From assembly GCA_030428945.1 (NCBI GenBank), contig JAUIEC010000002.1, positions 372,001 to 436,000 on the forward strand: a DNA stretch of 64,000 bases. Direction: 5' to 3'. Numbering within the stretch: position 1 is the first letter of the stretch; each line of letters opens with the position of its first letter. The DNA comes from Phycisphaerae bacterium. Its GTDB lineage: Bacteria > Planctomycetota > Phycisphaerae > UBA1845 > Fen-1342. A model generated the notes under the pieces. It saw nothing but the letters and a program-made list of their open reading frames with translations. It had not been told where the DNA came from and searched no databases. Shown here piece after piece: positions 1 to 9,010 of this stretch. The position numbers and the translations under genes are program-made.

Positions 1-14
1 GTGGGAGTAGCCTT

Positions 15-1214
15 GTGGCAGCGCAGCCCGATTATGCCTTTCTGGCCGACCAGCAGCTTTACCTCGTGCAGGGCGGCAACGCGCCGCGCGAAATCGAGAG
101 CCACTTCGTCGCCCAGATCCACGCCCGCCGCGAGGCCGCCCGCCAGCGCAACCAGATCCGTCGCGAAGGCATGGCCTGGAACGCCGGCGCGTTCGGCGCT
201 GTCGACGGCGACGATCCCTTCGAGGACCTGCAGAACGCCCGGCCGGAGTTCACCGGCGTCGCGCCCGGACCGTCCGGCGAGGTCATCTTCGCCCTGCGGA
301 ACGAAAGCGTCGGCGGGCTGTTCCAGTTGGACACGGCTCGACAGGAAGAGCGACGGCTGATTCACAAGCAGCAAATGGTGCTGGCGGACCTGGACACCCG
401 CGCGGACGGCGGCCTGGTCTGTTCGAGCCGGGCGCCGGACGGGGCGGCGCACCTCGCGGTCCTGAACGAGTCCGGCGGCGGCTATCGACTGGTCACCGAG
501 GGCGACGTGGTCGACGAGGCCCCGCGCTGGGTGCCCGGCGGCGGGCAGAAGATCGTCTACCAGACGGCCGGGATCGGACGCGATCCGTCCGGCGTGTACC
601 TGGGCCTGTCTCCGTACGCCGTGCACGAACTCGATCTCGACAGCGGACGGATGGATGTTCTGCTGGAACAGGACCGGTTCGACTGCCTGGCGCCGTGTCG
701 CGCCGCGGATGGAAGCCTGTACTACATCCGCCGCCCGTACGAGTTTCAGCGGTCACTCTCGCCGTGGCGGGTGCTGGCCGACGTCGCGCTGTTTCCGTTT
801 CGCCTGCTGCGGGCCGGCGTCCACTTCCTCAACGCGTTCTCGTGGATGTTCTCGAACAAGCCCCTGATGACCGCCGGCGGCCCGCAGCGACGCGGCCCGG
901 AACAGCGGGCGGTCTGGCTGTCCGGCCGCTGGGTCGAGGTACGCCGCAACCTGCAGACTGTCGACGGCCCCGGCCGACCCCTCGTCCCCGGCTCGTGGCA
1001 GCTTGTCCGCCGCAACCCCAACGGTGAAGAGCACGAGGTCGCCCGCAGCGTCGTCGCGTTCGACCTGACCCCGGACGGCGACGTGCTCTACACCGACGGC
1101 AGCACGATCTACCTGAAACCACCCGGCGCCCCGGCCGAAAAGATCAGCCACGGCCGACTCGTCCAGCGCATCCGCGTCCTGCCCCCGGCAAGAGGTGAAG
1201 ACGCGAGCGAGTGA
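15..1214 (+). CDS. Predicted TolB/WD40-like beta-propeller protein
   Basis: A 399-residue protein of unknown function. Residues about 168-185 (DEAPRWVPGGGQKIVY) resemble the PD40/TolB blade motif, and several shorter blade-like stretches precede it, so a partial beta-propeller is likely. A hydrophobic helix around residues 251-280 interrupts the propeller and could be membrane associated. No signal peptide is seen at the chosen GTG. That start has a GGGAG ribosome site seven bases upstream, but the frame is also open to the left edge of the window, so the true N-terminus may lie outside. The gene converges on pdxH across an octamer-repeat spacer. Function is inferred only from fold-like motifs. 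Confidence 0.7.
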   Translation: MAAQPDYAFLADQQLYLVQGGNAPREIESHFVAQIHARREAARQRNQIRREGMAWNAGAFGAVDGDDPFEDLQNARPEFTGVAPGPSGEVIFALRNESVGGLFQLDTARQEERRLIHKQQMVLADLDTRADGGLVCSSRAPDGAAHLAVLNESGGGYRLVTEGDVVDEAPRWVPGGGQKIVYQTAGIGRDPSGVYLGLSPYAVHELDLDSGRMDVLLEQDRFDCLAPCRAADGSLYYIRRPYEFQRSLSPWRVLADVALFPFRLLRAGVHFLNAFSWMFSNKPLMTAGGPQRRGPEQRAVWLSGRWVEVRRNLQTVDGPGRPLVPGSWQLVRRNPNGEEHEVARSVVAFDLTPDGDVLYTDGSTIYLKPPGAPAEKISHGRLVQRIRVLPPARGEDASE

Positions 1215-1242
1215 ATGGGAAAAGACGATCGCCCGCCCCCTC

Positions 1243-1316
1243 TCTCACTCTGTTCACCCATTCACTAACTCACCCATTCACCCATTCACCCTTTCACTCT
1301 TTCACTCTTTCACCAA
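1243..1316. repeat. Octamer microsatellite between convergent genes
   Basis: The spacer between the first gene and pdxH is almost wholly built of a degenerate 8-bp unit, ACCCATTC drifting to ACTCTTTC, repeated about nine times. It ends one base before the pdxH stop codon. It belongs to the same kind of gene-boundary microsatellite seen near 29 kb and 57.5 kb. Confidence 0.8.
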
Positions 1317-1961
1317 TCAAGGTGACAGTCGTTCCCGACGCCAGCCGCTCGGGGTGCGCGTGTAGCGAAGCCGGTCGTGCAGCCGGGCGCCGCGACCCTG
1401 CCAGAATTCCAGGCAGGTCGGCACGATCCGGTAGCCGCCCCAGCGATCGGGACGCGGCAGCACCGCGCCGTCCGACAGCGTGCCCTCGAACTCGGCCGTG
1501 GCGTTCTCGAGGAAGTTCCGGTCCGGCACCACCACGCTCTGACGCGAGACGTTCGCGCTGATCTGGCTCGGCCGCGGTCGCGAGGCGAAGTACGTGTCCG
1601 ACATCTCCGCCGCGACCCGTTCCACCCGTCCCTCGATCCGCACCTGCCGTTCCTGGGCCGCCCACCAGAAACAGACGGCCGCCCGCGGGTTGCCGTCGAG
1701 TTCCCGGCCCTTCCGGCTCTCGTAGTCGGTGAAGAATACGAAGCCGTCGGCGTCGAAGTGCTTCAGCAGCATCACGCGGGCCGCGGGCTGACCGTCGTCG
1801 GCCACGGTGGCCAGCGTCATCGCGTTCGGCTCGGGCTGCTCGGTCGCGTTGATCTGTTCGAACCACGTGCGGAACTGGTCGATCGGATCGTCGGCCGCCT
1901 GTTCCTCGGTCAGTTCTCCGTGCAGGTAATCGGTTCGCATGGCGTGCAGTTTCTCGTCCAT
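1317..1961 (-). CDS. pdxH: Pyridoxamine 5'-phosphate oxidase
   Basis: FMN-dependent oxidase that converts pyridoxamine or pyridoxine 5'-phosphate to pyridoxal 5'-phosphate, the last step of vitamin B6 synthesis and salvage; cytosolic homodimer. The 214-residue product matches the usual family length. It carries the conserved blocks RVMLLKHFD, ESRKGRELDGNPRA, the RQVRIEGRVERV strand, SDTYFASRPR, and the C-terminal EFWQGR...LHDR...GW...ERLSP signature. The ATG at 1961 is preferred over an upstream in-frame ATG because a GGAGGA ribosome site sits six bases ahead of it and homologues begin here. It is transcribed divergently from purE, with 119 bases between the two starts. Confidence 0.96.
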   Translation of the reverse strand: MDEKLHAMRTDYLHGELTEEQAADDPIDQFRTWFEQINATEQPEPNAMTLATVADDGQPAARVMLLKHFDADGFVFFTDYESRKGRELDGNPRAAVCFWWAAQERQVRIEGRVERVAAEMSDTYFASRPRPSQISANVSRQSVVVPDRNFLENATAEFEGTLSDGAVLPRPDRWGGYRIVPTCLEFWQGRGARLHDRLRYTRTPSGWRRERLSP

Positions 1962-2080
1962 CAGCAGTCCTCCGCGACGCCTGCCGGCGTCCGCCCGTAT
2001 CGTACCCGCAGCGGGGCTGGAACGTGGACGGGTTGGCGTTAGGATGTCCGCCAAAGCTTCTACCCGGGGAGGATTCCGAG

Positions 2081-2581
2081 ATGGCAGAGACGGTTGATGT
2101 CGGCATCATCATGGGCAGCAGGAGCGACTGGCCGATCATGCAGCACGCGGCCGAGACGCTCGAACGCTTCGGAGTCGCGCACGAGCCGCGGGTCCTGTCC
2201 GCGCACCGCACGCCGGACCAGTGCGCCCAGTACGCGCGCGATGCCGAGTCACGCGGGCTGTCCGTCCTGATCGCCGGCGCCGGCGGCGCCGCGGCCCTGC
2301 CGGGCGTGCTGGCCGCCCATACGACGATCCCGGTCCTCGGCGTCCCGATCGAAACCAAATCGCTCGGTGGCATGGACTCGCTGCTGTCCATCGTGCAGAT
2401 GCCGGCCGGGATCCCGGTCGGGGCCCTGGCGATCGGCAAGGCGGGCGCCACCAACGCCGGGCTGCTGGCGGTCGCGATCCTGGCCGGGCAGCGCCCGGAC
2501 CTGCGCCAGGCCCTGCACGCGTATCGCCAGGAGCGGGCCGACGCGGTCCTCAGCGCGGTGGACCCGCGCGAGGCCTCCTGA
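2081..2581 (+). CDS. purE: N5-carboxyaminoimidazole ribonucleotide mutase (class I PurE)
   Basis: Rearranges N5-CAIR to CAIR in de novo purine synthesis. The 166-residue protein has the class I hallmarks: GSRSDWP near the N-terminus, SAHRTP, the GAGGAAALPGV loop, LGVPI, and the GMDSLLSIVQMPAGIPV segment that shapes the octameric active site. The ATG at 2081 follows a strong GGGGAGGA site. PurK, its usual partner, is not adjacent; comEC follows 63 bases downstream on the same strand and could be cotranscribed. Assignment is secure by family motifs. Confidence 0.96.
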   Translation: MAETVDVGIIMGSRSDWPIMQHAAETLERFGVAHEPRVLSAHRTPDQCAQYARDAESRGLSVLIAGAGGAAALPGVLAAHTTIPVLGVPIETKSLGGMDSLLSIVQMPAGIPVGALAIGKAGATNAGLLAVAILAGQRPDLRQALHAYRQERADAVLSAVDPREAS

Positions 2582-2644
2582 CCTTTCCCCGCATGACCTG
2601 AGCTTCCCGCGGCGTCGCCTGCACGGCGGTGCCTGGGGGGCTGC

Positions 2645-5014
2645 ATGTCCACGCAACATCGGGAGCATCGAAGCACGCCGGCGCCGCTGGTTCCGACGGC
2701 GATCGGGCTTGTCCTGGGGATCGTCCTGTCGCAGGCCCGCTCGCCGCTGCTCGGCGGCGCAAACTGCCTGCCGGTGGCCGGACTGCTGCTGCTGGGCCGG
2801 GGCGGCGCGGACGATCGGCGGGTCCGGCTCGCGGCGCTGCTGGTCGGCGTCGCCTGCGGGCTGCTGCGGGCCGAAGCGACCGCCGTCCTGCCGGGCGATC
2901 ACATCGGACGCATCGCCAGCCAGGCCGCCGCTCTGGTGCGCGTCGAGGGCATCGTGCTGGCCACGCCCCGCCATCAGCCGGCCGTGCGCCGCAACCCACA
3001 CCTGCCGTTTCCGCCGCGGGGATCCACCCGGCTCCTGCTGGCGGTCCGCACCTGCAACGGCACGCCGCGGTCCGGACGGGTACAGGTGCAGGTCTACGAC
3101 GACGTCAGCGCGCTGCCGGCCGGGTCCGCGATCGGCCTGTCCGGCTGGCTGCGGGCGCCCCAGGCAGCCGGCAACCCGGGGGCGTTCGACCACGCGGCGT
3201 ACCTGCGGGGCCGCGGGATTCACGCGACGCTGTCGGTGCCCGGCGCCAACCTGGTCCACGCGGCCCGCGTCGCCGAAGGCTGGGCCGGATCGGCCGCCTT
3301 GCTGCGCGGCGCGGCCTGGGAATGGCTGGGACGCTACGGCAACCTGTCACGTGACGAGCGGACGCTGCTCGGAACGATGGTGCTCGGACACCGCTCGGTC
3401 GCCACGCCGGATCTGAACGAAGCCTTCGCCCGGACCGGCGGCCTGCACTACCTGGCCGTCAGCGGCTTCCACGTCGGCATCCTTCTGGCCGCCTCGTGGT
3501 GGGTCCTGCGGCGGGCACGCTGCTCCGAGCCGGTCGCCGCCAGCCTGGTCCTCGTGATCCTGGCCGGCTACGCGGTCATCGCCGAGCCCAACGCCCCGAT
3601 CCTGCGGGCAAGCGTGCTGGGCGGACTGTGGTGCGTGTCGCGGATGCTCGGTCGCGGGCGCAGCCCGGCCAACTGGCTGTCGGCCGCGGCGGCGCTGCTG
3701 CTCTGGATCGATCCCGCCGGCCTGTGGCAGCCGGGGTTTCAGTTGTCGTTCCTGCAGGTCGCGATGCTGCTCTGGCTGGGGCCGAGGCTGCTGCGCCGCG
3801 GGGCCGGACACGCCGAGACCTGGACCACCGCGCTGCTGATCGCCGGATGGCGGCGGGTCGGGCAGTTGCTGGTGATCGCTGCCGCAAGCTGGCTGACGGC
3901 CGCACCGCTGGTGGCGCTGCACTTCGAGCGGATCGCGCCGTGGGGCGCGCTGCACAGCGCGCTGCTGGCGCCACTGGTTGTGCTGACGCTGTTGGTCGGG
4001 ATGGCGGCCGTGCCGCTGGCCGGCGTGGCGTCGCTCGCGTCCGCGGGCTGGCTGCTGCAGGCCTGCTGCGGGCTGTTGCTGCGACTGGTCGAGTGGCTGG
4101 GAAGCTGGCCGGGGAGCCTGGTGGAGGCCCCCGCGCCGCCGGTCTGGGCGGTGCTGGCCAGCTACGCGCTGGCGGGCGTGGCGATCCGCCTGCTTGGTCC
4201 GGATGACCGAGAACGAGCCGCTGCCAGGCCGGCCGCGGGACTGATGACGCTCGCGCTGGTACTGCTGTGCGGCAGCATGTGGTGGCCGCGGCCGTTCGCG
4301 GGGCCGCGGTTATGCGTGCTGGACGTGCGGGCGGGCAGTGCGGCTCTGCTGCAGCAGCGGGCCGGCGGTGTGTGGCTGTTCGATGTCGGGACCCGCGGCA
4401 ACTTCGACTGTGCGGCCGTGGTGCGTGACGCGTCGACGGCGCTCGGCCTGTCTCGTCCGGAGGCGGTCTTTCTGTCGCATGACAACCTCGATCACTACAG
4501 CGGCCTCGAAGGTGTTCGGGGCGACGCGCGTCGGCTGTCGTTGTGGTCGAACCCGACGCTCGCAACGCGCGTCGGGGCGGTGCCGCTGACACGCGGGGCG
4601 TCTTCGCCGGAGGGGGTCGAGGTGCTCTGGCCGCCGGCCGATCTGCCGGCCTGGGTCCGCGAGAACGACCGGTCGCTGGTCCTGCGGGTATCGGTGGGTT
4701 CGCTGCGGGTGCTGCTGCCGGGAGACATCGAGGGGTTCGCAATGACCGGCCTGCTGGAACTGGCCGAGCGCGGCGCGGTGGACCTGCGGGCCGACGTGCT
4801 GGTTGCGCCGCATCACGGCAGCGTGCTGCCGCCTCCGACGCGGGGGTTCTACGCCGCGGTCGCGCCGCGCTGGGTGATCGCCTCGAGCGACCGCCCCCGG
4901 CCGGACCTGCACGCCCTGGCCGCGAGCCTGTTCCAGGACGCCTGCCGGGTGCTGGTCACGGCCGAGGTCGGGGCGGTACTGGTCGCCGACGGCGCGGTGG
5001 CTCCGGCGGAATGA
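2645..5014 (+). CDS. comEC: ComEC/Rec2-type DNA uptake channel
   Basis: Inner-membrane protein expected to carry single-stranded DNA into the cytoplasm during natural transformation. At 789 residues it has the full three-part architecture. A DUF4131-like N-terminal region with two early membrane helices comes first. The Competence domain starts near residue 240 (TMVLGHRS, then HYLAVSGFHVG) and holds many hydrophobic helices. A C-terminal metallo-beta-lactamase domain runs from about residue 556, with SHDNLDHYSG near 610, LLPGDIE near 690 and APHHGS near 720 as metal ligands. The ATG follows a run of G that can serve as ribosome site. No other competence gene is in the window. Confidence 0.93.
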   Translation: MSTQHREHRSTPAPLVPTAIGLVLGIVLSQARSPLLGGANCLPVAGLLLLGRGGADDRRVRLAALLVGVACGLLRAEATAVLPGDHIGRIASQAAALVRVEGIVLATPRHQPAVRRNPHLPFPPRGSTRLLLAVRTCNGTPRSGRVQVQVYDDVSALPAGSAIGLSGWLRAPQAAGNPGAFDHAAYLRGRGIHATLSVPGANLVHAARVAEGWAGSAALLRGAAWEWLGRYGNLSRDERTLLGTMVLGHRSVATPDLNEAFARTGGLHYLAVSGFHVGILLAASWWVLRRARCSEPVAASLVLVILAGYAVIAEPNAPILRASVLGGLWCVSRMLGRGRSPANWLSAAAALLLWIDPAGLWQPGFQLSFLQVAMLLWLGPRLLRRGAGHAETWTTALLIAGWRRVGQLLVIAAASWLTAAPLVALHFERIAPWGALHSALLAPLVVLTLLVGMAAVPLAGVASLASAGWLLQACCGLLLRLVEWLGSWPGSLVEAPAPPVWAVLASYALAGVAIRLLGPDDRERAAARPAAGLMTLALVLLCGSMWWPRPFAGPRLCVLDVRAGSAALLQQRAGGVWLFDVGTRGNFDCAAVVRDASTALGLSRPEAVFLSHDNLDHYSGLEGVRGDARRLSLWSNPTLATRVGAVPLTRGASSPEGVEVLWPPADLPAWVRENDRSLVLRVSVGSLRVLLPGDIEGFAMTGLLELAERGAVDLRADVLVAPHHGSVLPPPTRGFYAAVAPRWVIASSDRPRPDLHALAASLFQDACRVLVTAEVGAVLVADGAVAPAE

Positions 5015-5024
5015 GTGAGGCAGG

Positions 5025-5067
5025 GAACAGGGATACGGGGAAGGGAACAGGGAACAGGGAACCGGGG
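5025..5067. repeat. GGGAACA heptamer microsatellite
   Basis: Degenerate tandem copies of the heptamer GGGAACA directly after the comEC stop codon. The same unit recurs near 6.1, 19.8, 39.9, 46 and 58.4 kb, in either orientation and almost always at a gene end. Confidence 0.8.
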
Positions 5068-5074
5068 CAGAACC

Positions 5075-5146
5075 GTAGGGTGCGTCATCGACGCCGTCGA
5101 CCGCGATCCGTTCCGCGCGGAAGCGCACGCGTCGATGCCGCACCGC
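5075..5146. repeat. Dispersed 74-bp palindromic element, copy 1
   Basis: Begins GTAGGGTGCGTCATCGACGC and ends GCGTCGATGCCGCACCGC, so the two ends are near-perfect inverted repeats around a variable centre of about 35 bases. Other copies lie at 30132, 45985, 46348 and 54684, and a half copy at 54641. No open reading frame is carried, so it resembles a REP or miniature non-autonomous element. Confidence 0.8.
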
Positions 5147-5155
5147 GTGGCAACC

Positions 5156-6163
5156 TCATCGATTGTTGTGGCAACCTGCGCCGGACACCGCCAGCGACAG
5201 CACGATCAGCGCCAGCGGCAGCACCAGGCACGGGGGGCCGATCGGGGCGTTCGTCGGCGGGGCCGCCCGGCCGGAGAGGACATCGCCGCGCGGGCGGCCG
5301 TCGATTCCCTCCGGCACGTCGAGCCCGAGCAGCAGCAGGACCGTCGGCATCGTGTCGGTCGTGACGACCGCCTCGGCCATCGGTCCGGGAACGACATCCG
5401 GGCCGGCGACGAACCACGGGATCCGTCGCACGGTCGGCGTGTTGAAGACGTGGTTCGGCCCGAAGCCGCCGTGGTCGGCCGTGACCAGCACCCAGGTCGG
5501 CCGCGGGTCGCGTTGCAGCGCGTCCAGCAGTTCGCCGATCAGCAGGTCGATCTCGGCGACCGCTTCGAAGTAGGCCGGCGACATCCAGTCCTGCGCGTGC
5601 CCGGTCGAGTCCGGTTCGCGCAGGTGCAGGAAGAGCAGGTCGGGGTCGTCGGCCGGAAGGTCGCCCAGCAGCAGGTCGAGCAGTACGCGCGGCTCCGGGT
5701 GAATCCGCGAACGGATCAGCGACTCCTCGCGGGCGACGAACGCGAGCTTGTCCTTGCCGGCGTAGAAGCCGGCCCGCAGGCCGGCGGTCGCGGCGTGTTC
5801 GAAGACGGTCGGGTGCGGGACTCTGCCGGGCAGTTCGAAGTTCAGCAGGATGCCGTGGCGGTGCGCTTCGAGTCCGGTCAGCAGCGAGACGTGGTTCGGC
5901 AGCGTCCCGGTCGGCAGGTCGCAGAGCGCCTCGGGCGCGACGGCGGATCGCGCACGGAGTTCGGCGAGGCGCGGGGCGGTCTCGGCCGTGATGGCGTCCG
6001 GGCGCAGACCGTCACAGACGATCACGACCACCCGATCGCCGGGGGCCGCCTGCGCCAGGGGGCCGGCCAGGCCGAGGATCAGCAGCAGGAAGAAGCCGGG
6101 GAAGGGAACCGGGAACGGGGAACCGGGAACAGGGGGGCACGCGGGCTGCGGGGTACGGTTCAC
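5156..6163 (-). CDS. Secreted alkaline-phosphatase-superfamily phosphodiesterase (NPP type)
   Basis: Likely an ectonucleotide pyrophosphatase/phosphodiesterase-like hydrolase using two zinc ions. Seen: the first metal-binding DGLRPD at 51-56, the nucleophile motif PTGTLPNH with Thr87, LREPDSTGH, and TADHGG, all spaced as in the NPP family. An N-terminal hydrophobic segment (residues 23-40, FFLLLILGLAG) ends in AQAA and looks like a signal peptide. A second hydrophobic stretch at the C-terminus may anchor the protein. Residues 13-22 (PGSPFPVPFP) are encoded by a heptamer microsatellite that has run into the 5' end of the gene. It lies 72 bases downstream of sdhB on the same strand. The substrate is not deducible. 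Confidence 0.85.
   Translation of the reverse strand: MNRTPQPACPPVPGSPFPVPFPGFFLLLILGLAGPLAQAAPGDRVVVIVCDGLRPDAITAETAPRLAELRARSAVAPEALCDLPTGTLPNHVSLLTGLEAHRHGILLNFELPGRVPHPTVFEHAATAGLRAGFYAGKDKLAFVAREESLIRSRIHPEPRVLLDLLLGDLPADDPDLLFLHLREPDSTGHAQDWMSPAYFEAVAEIDLLIGELLDALQRDPRPTWVLVTADHGGFGPNHVFNTPTVRRIPWFVAGPDVVPGPMAEAVVTTDTMPTVLLLLGLDVPEGIDGRPRGDVLSGRAAPPTNAPIGPPCLVLPLALIVLSLAVSGAGCHNNR
6098..6137. repeat. GGGAACA-type microsatellite inside a coding 5' end
   Basis: Imperfect GGGAACC/GGGAACA heptamers that in the reverse frame encode the Pro-Phe-Pro-Val stretch before the signal peptide of the phosphodiesterase gene. Confidence 0.7.
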
Positions 6164-6235
6164 CGGGCGATTCCTTGCTGCGCGGCGGACCGGCCGGTGG
6201 GGGTGGTTGGCGGGCCGGCCCGGTTCCCGTTCTCC

Positions 6236-6991
6236 CTACTTCGTGAACCAGCGTTTGATGGCGTGCCAGGTGGTGGCCCGTCCGGCGATGGCGATCGCCT
6301 CGGTCAGCGGGACTTCCTTGGGGCAGGCCTTGACGCAGTTCTGGCTGTTGCCGCAGTCGCTGATGCCGCCGGGTCCCATCAGGGCTTCGAGGCGGGTCGC
6401 GGCCGTCATCGCCCCGGTCGGGTGTTCGTTGAACAGGACGGCCTGGGCGATCGCCTGCGGTCCGATGAAGTCGCTGTGTTCGTTGACCTGCGGGCAGACT
6501 TCCAGGCAGCAGCCGCAGGTCATGCAGCGCGACTTCGGATAGCGCGAGTCGGCCTGTTCCGGCGCGATCATCGGGCCTTCGCCGACGTCGCCGTAGGTGT
6601 CGACCGGGATCCAGGCCTTGACCTGCTTGAGCGCCTCGAACATCCGGCTGCGATCGACCACCAGGTCGCGAATCACCGGGAACTTGGTCATCGGGCGCAG
6701 GTCGATCACCGGCTGTTCCTTCAGCAGGTTGTCGACCAGGGCCGTGCAGGCCTGGCGGACCTTGCCGTTGATGACCATCGAGCAGGCCCCGCAGACTTCC
6801 TCGAGGCAGGCGCAGTCCCAGGCGACCGGCGTGGTGTCCTCGCCGCTGGCGGTCCGCGGTTCGCAGGCGATGTCCTGCAGCACCGAGATCACGTTCATCC
6901 GCGGCTTGTACGGCAGCCTGAACTCCTGCGTGTAGGGCCTGCCGCCGCGCTGATCCTGACGCTGTACACGAACGGTGACGGTTTCCGGCAT
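6236..6991 (-). CDS. sdhB: Succinate dehydrogenase/fumarate reductase iron-sulfur subunit
   Basis: Carries electrons from the flavoprotein to the membrane quinone site of complex II. The 251-residue protein shows the N-terminal [2Fe-2S] ligand set CACLEEVCGAC with a distant fourth cysteine, followed by the bacterial ferredoxin motifs CMTCGCCLEVCP and CGNSQNCVKACP for the [4Fe-4S] and [3Fe-4S] clusters. The sequence is of the Bacillus/Bacteroidetes/Chlamydiae type. It is the third gene of sdhC-sdhA-sdhB, starting 15 bases after the sdhA stop, so cotranscription is likely. Confidence 0.96.
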   Translation of the reverse strand: MPETVTVRVQRQDQRGGRPYTQEFRLPYKPRMNVISVLQDIACEPRTASGEDTTPVAWDCACLEEVCGACSMVINGKVRQACTALVDNLLKEQPVIDLRPMTKFPVIRDLVVDRSRMFEALKQVKAWIPVDTYGDVGEGPMIAPEQADSRYPKSRCMTCGCCLEVCPQVNEHSDFIGPQAIAQAVLFNEHPTGAMTAATRLEALMGPGGISDCGNSQNCVKACPKEVPLTEAIAIAGRATTWHAIKRWFTK

Positions 6992-7006
6992 GGTGTCGCT
7001 CCCCCT

Positions 7007-9010
7007 TTACGTTCCGGCCGAGGCCGAGAGTTCCGCTTCGTGTCCGAGTGTTTCGGCCTTGGCGAGGTACCGCTCGCGCCAGACCCGTTCGATGATCTCC
7101 GCCCCGACGATGCCGTAGGTCCGCGGACGCGGCGGGATTTCGGCCGCGTCCACCGGTTCGTAGGACAGTTGCGGCCCGTCGCCGGTGTAGCTGGCCCGGG
7201 TGGTCTTGAGCCACTCCTGGTTCTGCTTGTAGTAACGCTGGCACCACTGGTCGGCCTTCCGCTCGAGTTCGTCCTTGTCGGTCGCGGTCGGCGCCGGAAT
7301 CTCGAACTCGGGCTTGTAGTGCGCCCCGCGGCACTCGTCACGGGCCAGGGCCCCGGCCGCGATCACCCGGGCCAGGTCGACCATGTCGACGACCGCCCGC
7401 GTGAAGCTCAGGTTCTGGTTGGTCCAGTTGCCCTTGTCGGTCATCTTCAGGCGCGTCGCCCGCTCGGCCAGTTCGCCAAGCTGCGAGACGGTCTCGCGCA
7501 GTTCGCCGTTGTCGCGGACGACCGTGCAGTTGCGGGTCATCAGTTCGCCCAGTTCGCGGTGCAGCTTGTACGGGTTCTCGTCGCCGTCGCTGTTGATCAG
7601 CGCCTTGTACGCGTCCCGGTGCCGGGCGAGCGCGCCCTCGTACAGGCTGGCAGGCTGATCGGCCGCGGCCGTGCCGGTCATGTTCTTCAGCCACGACTTG
7701 ATCCCGGGTGCGACGAACAGGCCCGAGAAGATGCAGCTCAGCAGGCTGTTGGCCCCCAGCCGGTTGGCCCCGTGGAACTGGTAGTCGCACTCGCCGATCG
7801 CGTACAGGCCGGGAATGTTGGTCCGCTGGTTCGCCGGTTCGCCGGCGACCAGTCCGCCCGTGCGGGTGTCCTTGACGTAGTCGACCCACAACCCGCCCAT
7901 GCTGTAGTGCACGGCCGGGAAGATCTTCATCGGCTCGTCGAGCGGATCGACGCCGACGAACTTCTCGTAGATCTCGAGGATGTTGCCGAGCTTGTGCTCC
8001 AGCACCTGCCGCTTGATCTTCGTGGCCTTCTCGGTCAGGTCCAGGTACACGCAGTAGGTGTCGGGGTCGACGCTGCGCCCGCTCTTGCAGATCGCGAAGA
8101 TCTCGCGGGTGGCGATGTCGCGGGGCACCAGGTTGCCGTACTCGGGGTAGCGTTCCTCGAGGAAGTAGTAGCGCTCGCCCTCGGGGATCTGCCCCGGGTG
8201 CCGCGTGTCGCCGGGCTCGCGCGGGACCCAGACGCGTCCGCCCTCGCCGCGGGCTCCCTCGCTGATCAGCCGCAGCTTGTCCTGTCCGGGGATCGCGCTC
8301 GGGTGCACCTGGATGAACTCGCCGTTGGCGTAGAACGCTCCGGCCTTGTACGCCCGGGCGTTGGCTCCGCCGGTGCAGACCATCGACATGGTCGACTTGC
8401 CGTAGATCAGCCCGCACCCGCCGGTCGCCATCACGACCGCGTCGGCCTTGAGGGCCTTCAGTTCGAGCGAGAACATGTCCTGGACGACCGCGCCGCGGCA
8501 GGTGCCCTGGTCGTCGAGAATCGGGCCGAGGAACTCCCAGAACTCGTACTTGCTGATCCTGCCTTCCGCCTCGAAACGGCGGACCTGCTCATCCAGCCCG
8601 TACAGCAGTTGCTGCCCGGTGCTGGCCCCGGCGTAGACCGTTCGCTTGTAGAGCGTGCCGCCGAACCGCCGCACCGCCAGGTTGCCTTCGTCCGAGCGGT
8701 TGAACGGCACGCCGATCCGCTCGAGCAGGTTGACCACCTTCGGCGCCCAGTAGGCCATCTCCTTGACCATCGGCTGGTTGTTGAGGAACTCGCCCCCGTA
8801 GACCGTGTCGTCAAAGTGCTTCTGTTCCGAGTCGCCCTGCGCCCGGGTGAACTTGTTGGTGCTGTTGATCCCGCCCTGGGCGCAGACGCTGTGGCTCCGC
8901 TTGACCGGCACCATGCTGACCAGGTCGACCGCGATGCCTTCCTCGGCCAGTTTCATGGAAGCGGCCAGGCCGGCAAGGCCGCCGCCGATGACTACGACGC
9001 GCTGACTCAT
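7007..9010 (-). CDS. sdhA: Succinate dehydrogenase/fumarate reductase flavoprotein subunit
   Basis: Catalyses succinate-fumarate interconversion with covalently bound FAD. The N-terminal dinucleotide-binding loop is VVVIGGGLAGLAA, and the FAD attachment region is KRSHSVCAQGGIN with the histidine in RSHS. The protein is 667 residues, typical of the type that pairs with a single-subunit cytochrome b558 anchor. The start codon overlaps the sdhC stop as ATGA at 9007-9010, giving translational coupling. Typical late motifs such as the HFHGANRLG-like segment (QFHGANRLGANSLL) are present. Confidence 0.97.
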   Translation of the reverse strand: MSQRVVVIGGGLAGLAASMKLAEEGIAVDLVSMVPVKRSHSVCAQGGINSTNKFTRAQGDSEQKHFDDTVYGGEFLNNQPMVKEMAYWAPKVVNLLERIGVPFNRSDEGNLAVRRFGGTLYKRTVYAGASTGQQLLYGLDEQVRRFEAEGRISKYEFWEFLGPILDDQGTCRGAVVQDMFSLELKALKADAVVMATGGCGLIYGKSTMSMVCTGGANARAYKAGAFYANGEFIQVHPSAIPGQDKLRLISEGARGEGGRVWVPREPGDTRHPGQIPEGERYYFLEERYPEYGNLVPRDIATREIFAICKSGRSVDPDTYCVYLDLTEKATKIKRQVLEHKLGNILEIYEKFVGVDPLDEPMKIFPAVHYSMGGLWVDYVKDTRTGGLVAGEPANQRTNIPGLYAIGECDYQFHGANRLGANSLLSCIFSGLFVAPGIKSWLKNMTGTAAADQPASLYEGALARHRDAYKALINSDGDENPYKLHRELGELMTRNCTVVRDNGELRETVSQLGELAERATRLKMTDKGNWTNQNLSFTRAVVDMVDLARVIAAGALARDECRGAHYKPEFEIPAPTATDKDELERKADQWCQRYYKQNQEWLKTTRASYTGDGPQLSYEPVDAAEIPPRPRTYGIVGAEIIERVWRERYLAKAETLGHEAELSASAGT

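Noticed and set aside
1294-2676. Minus-strand frame of 460 codons over pdxH and purE
   Set aside because: It overlaps pdxH in another frame and purE in antisense; composition is non-protein.
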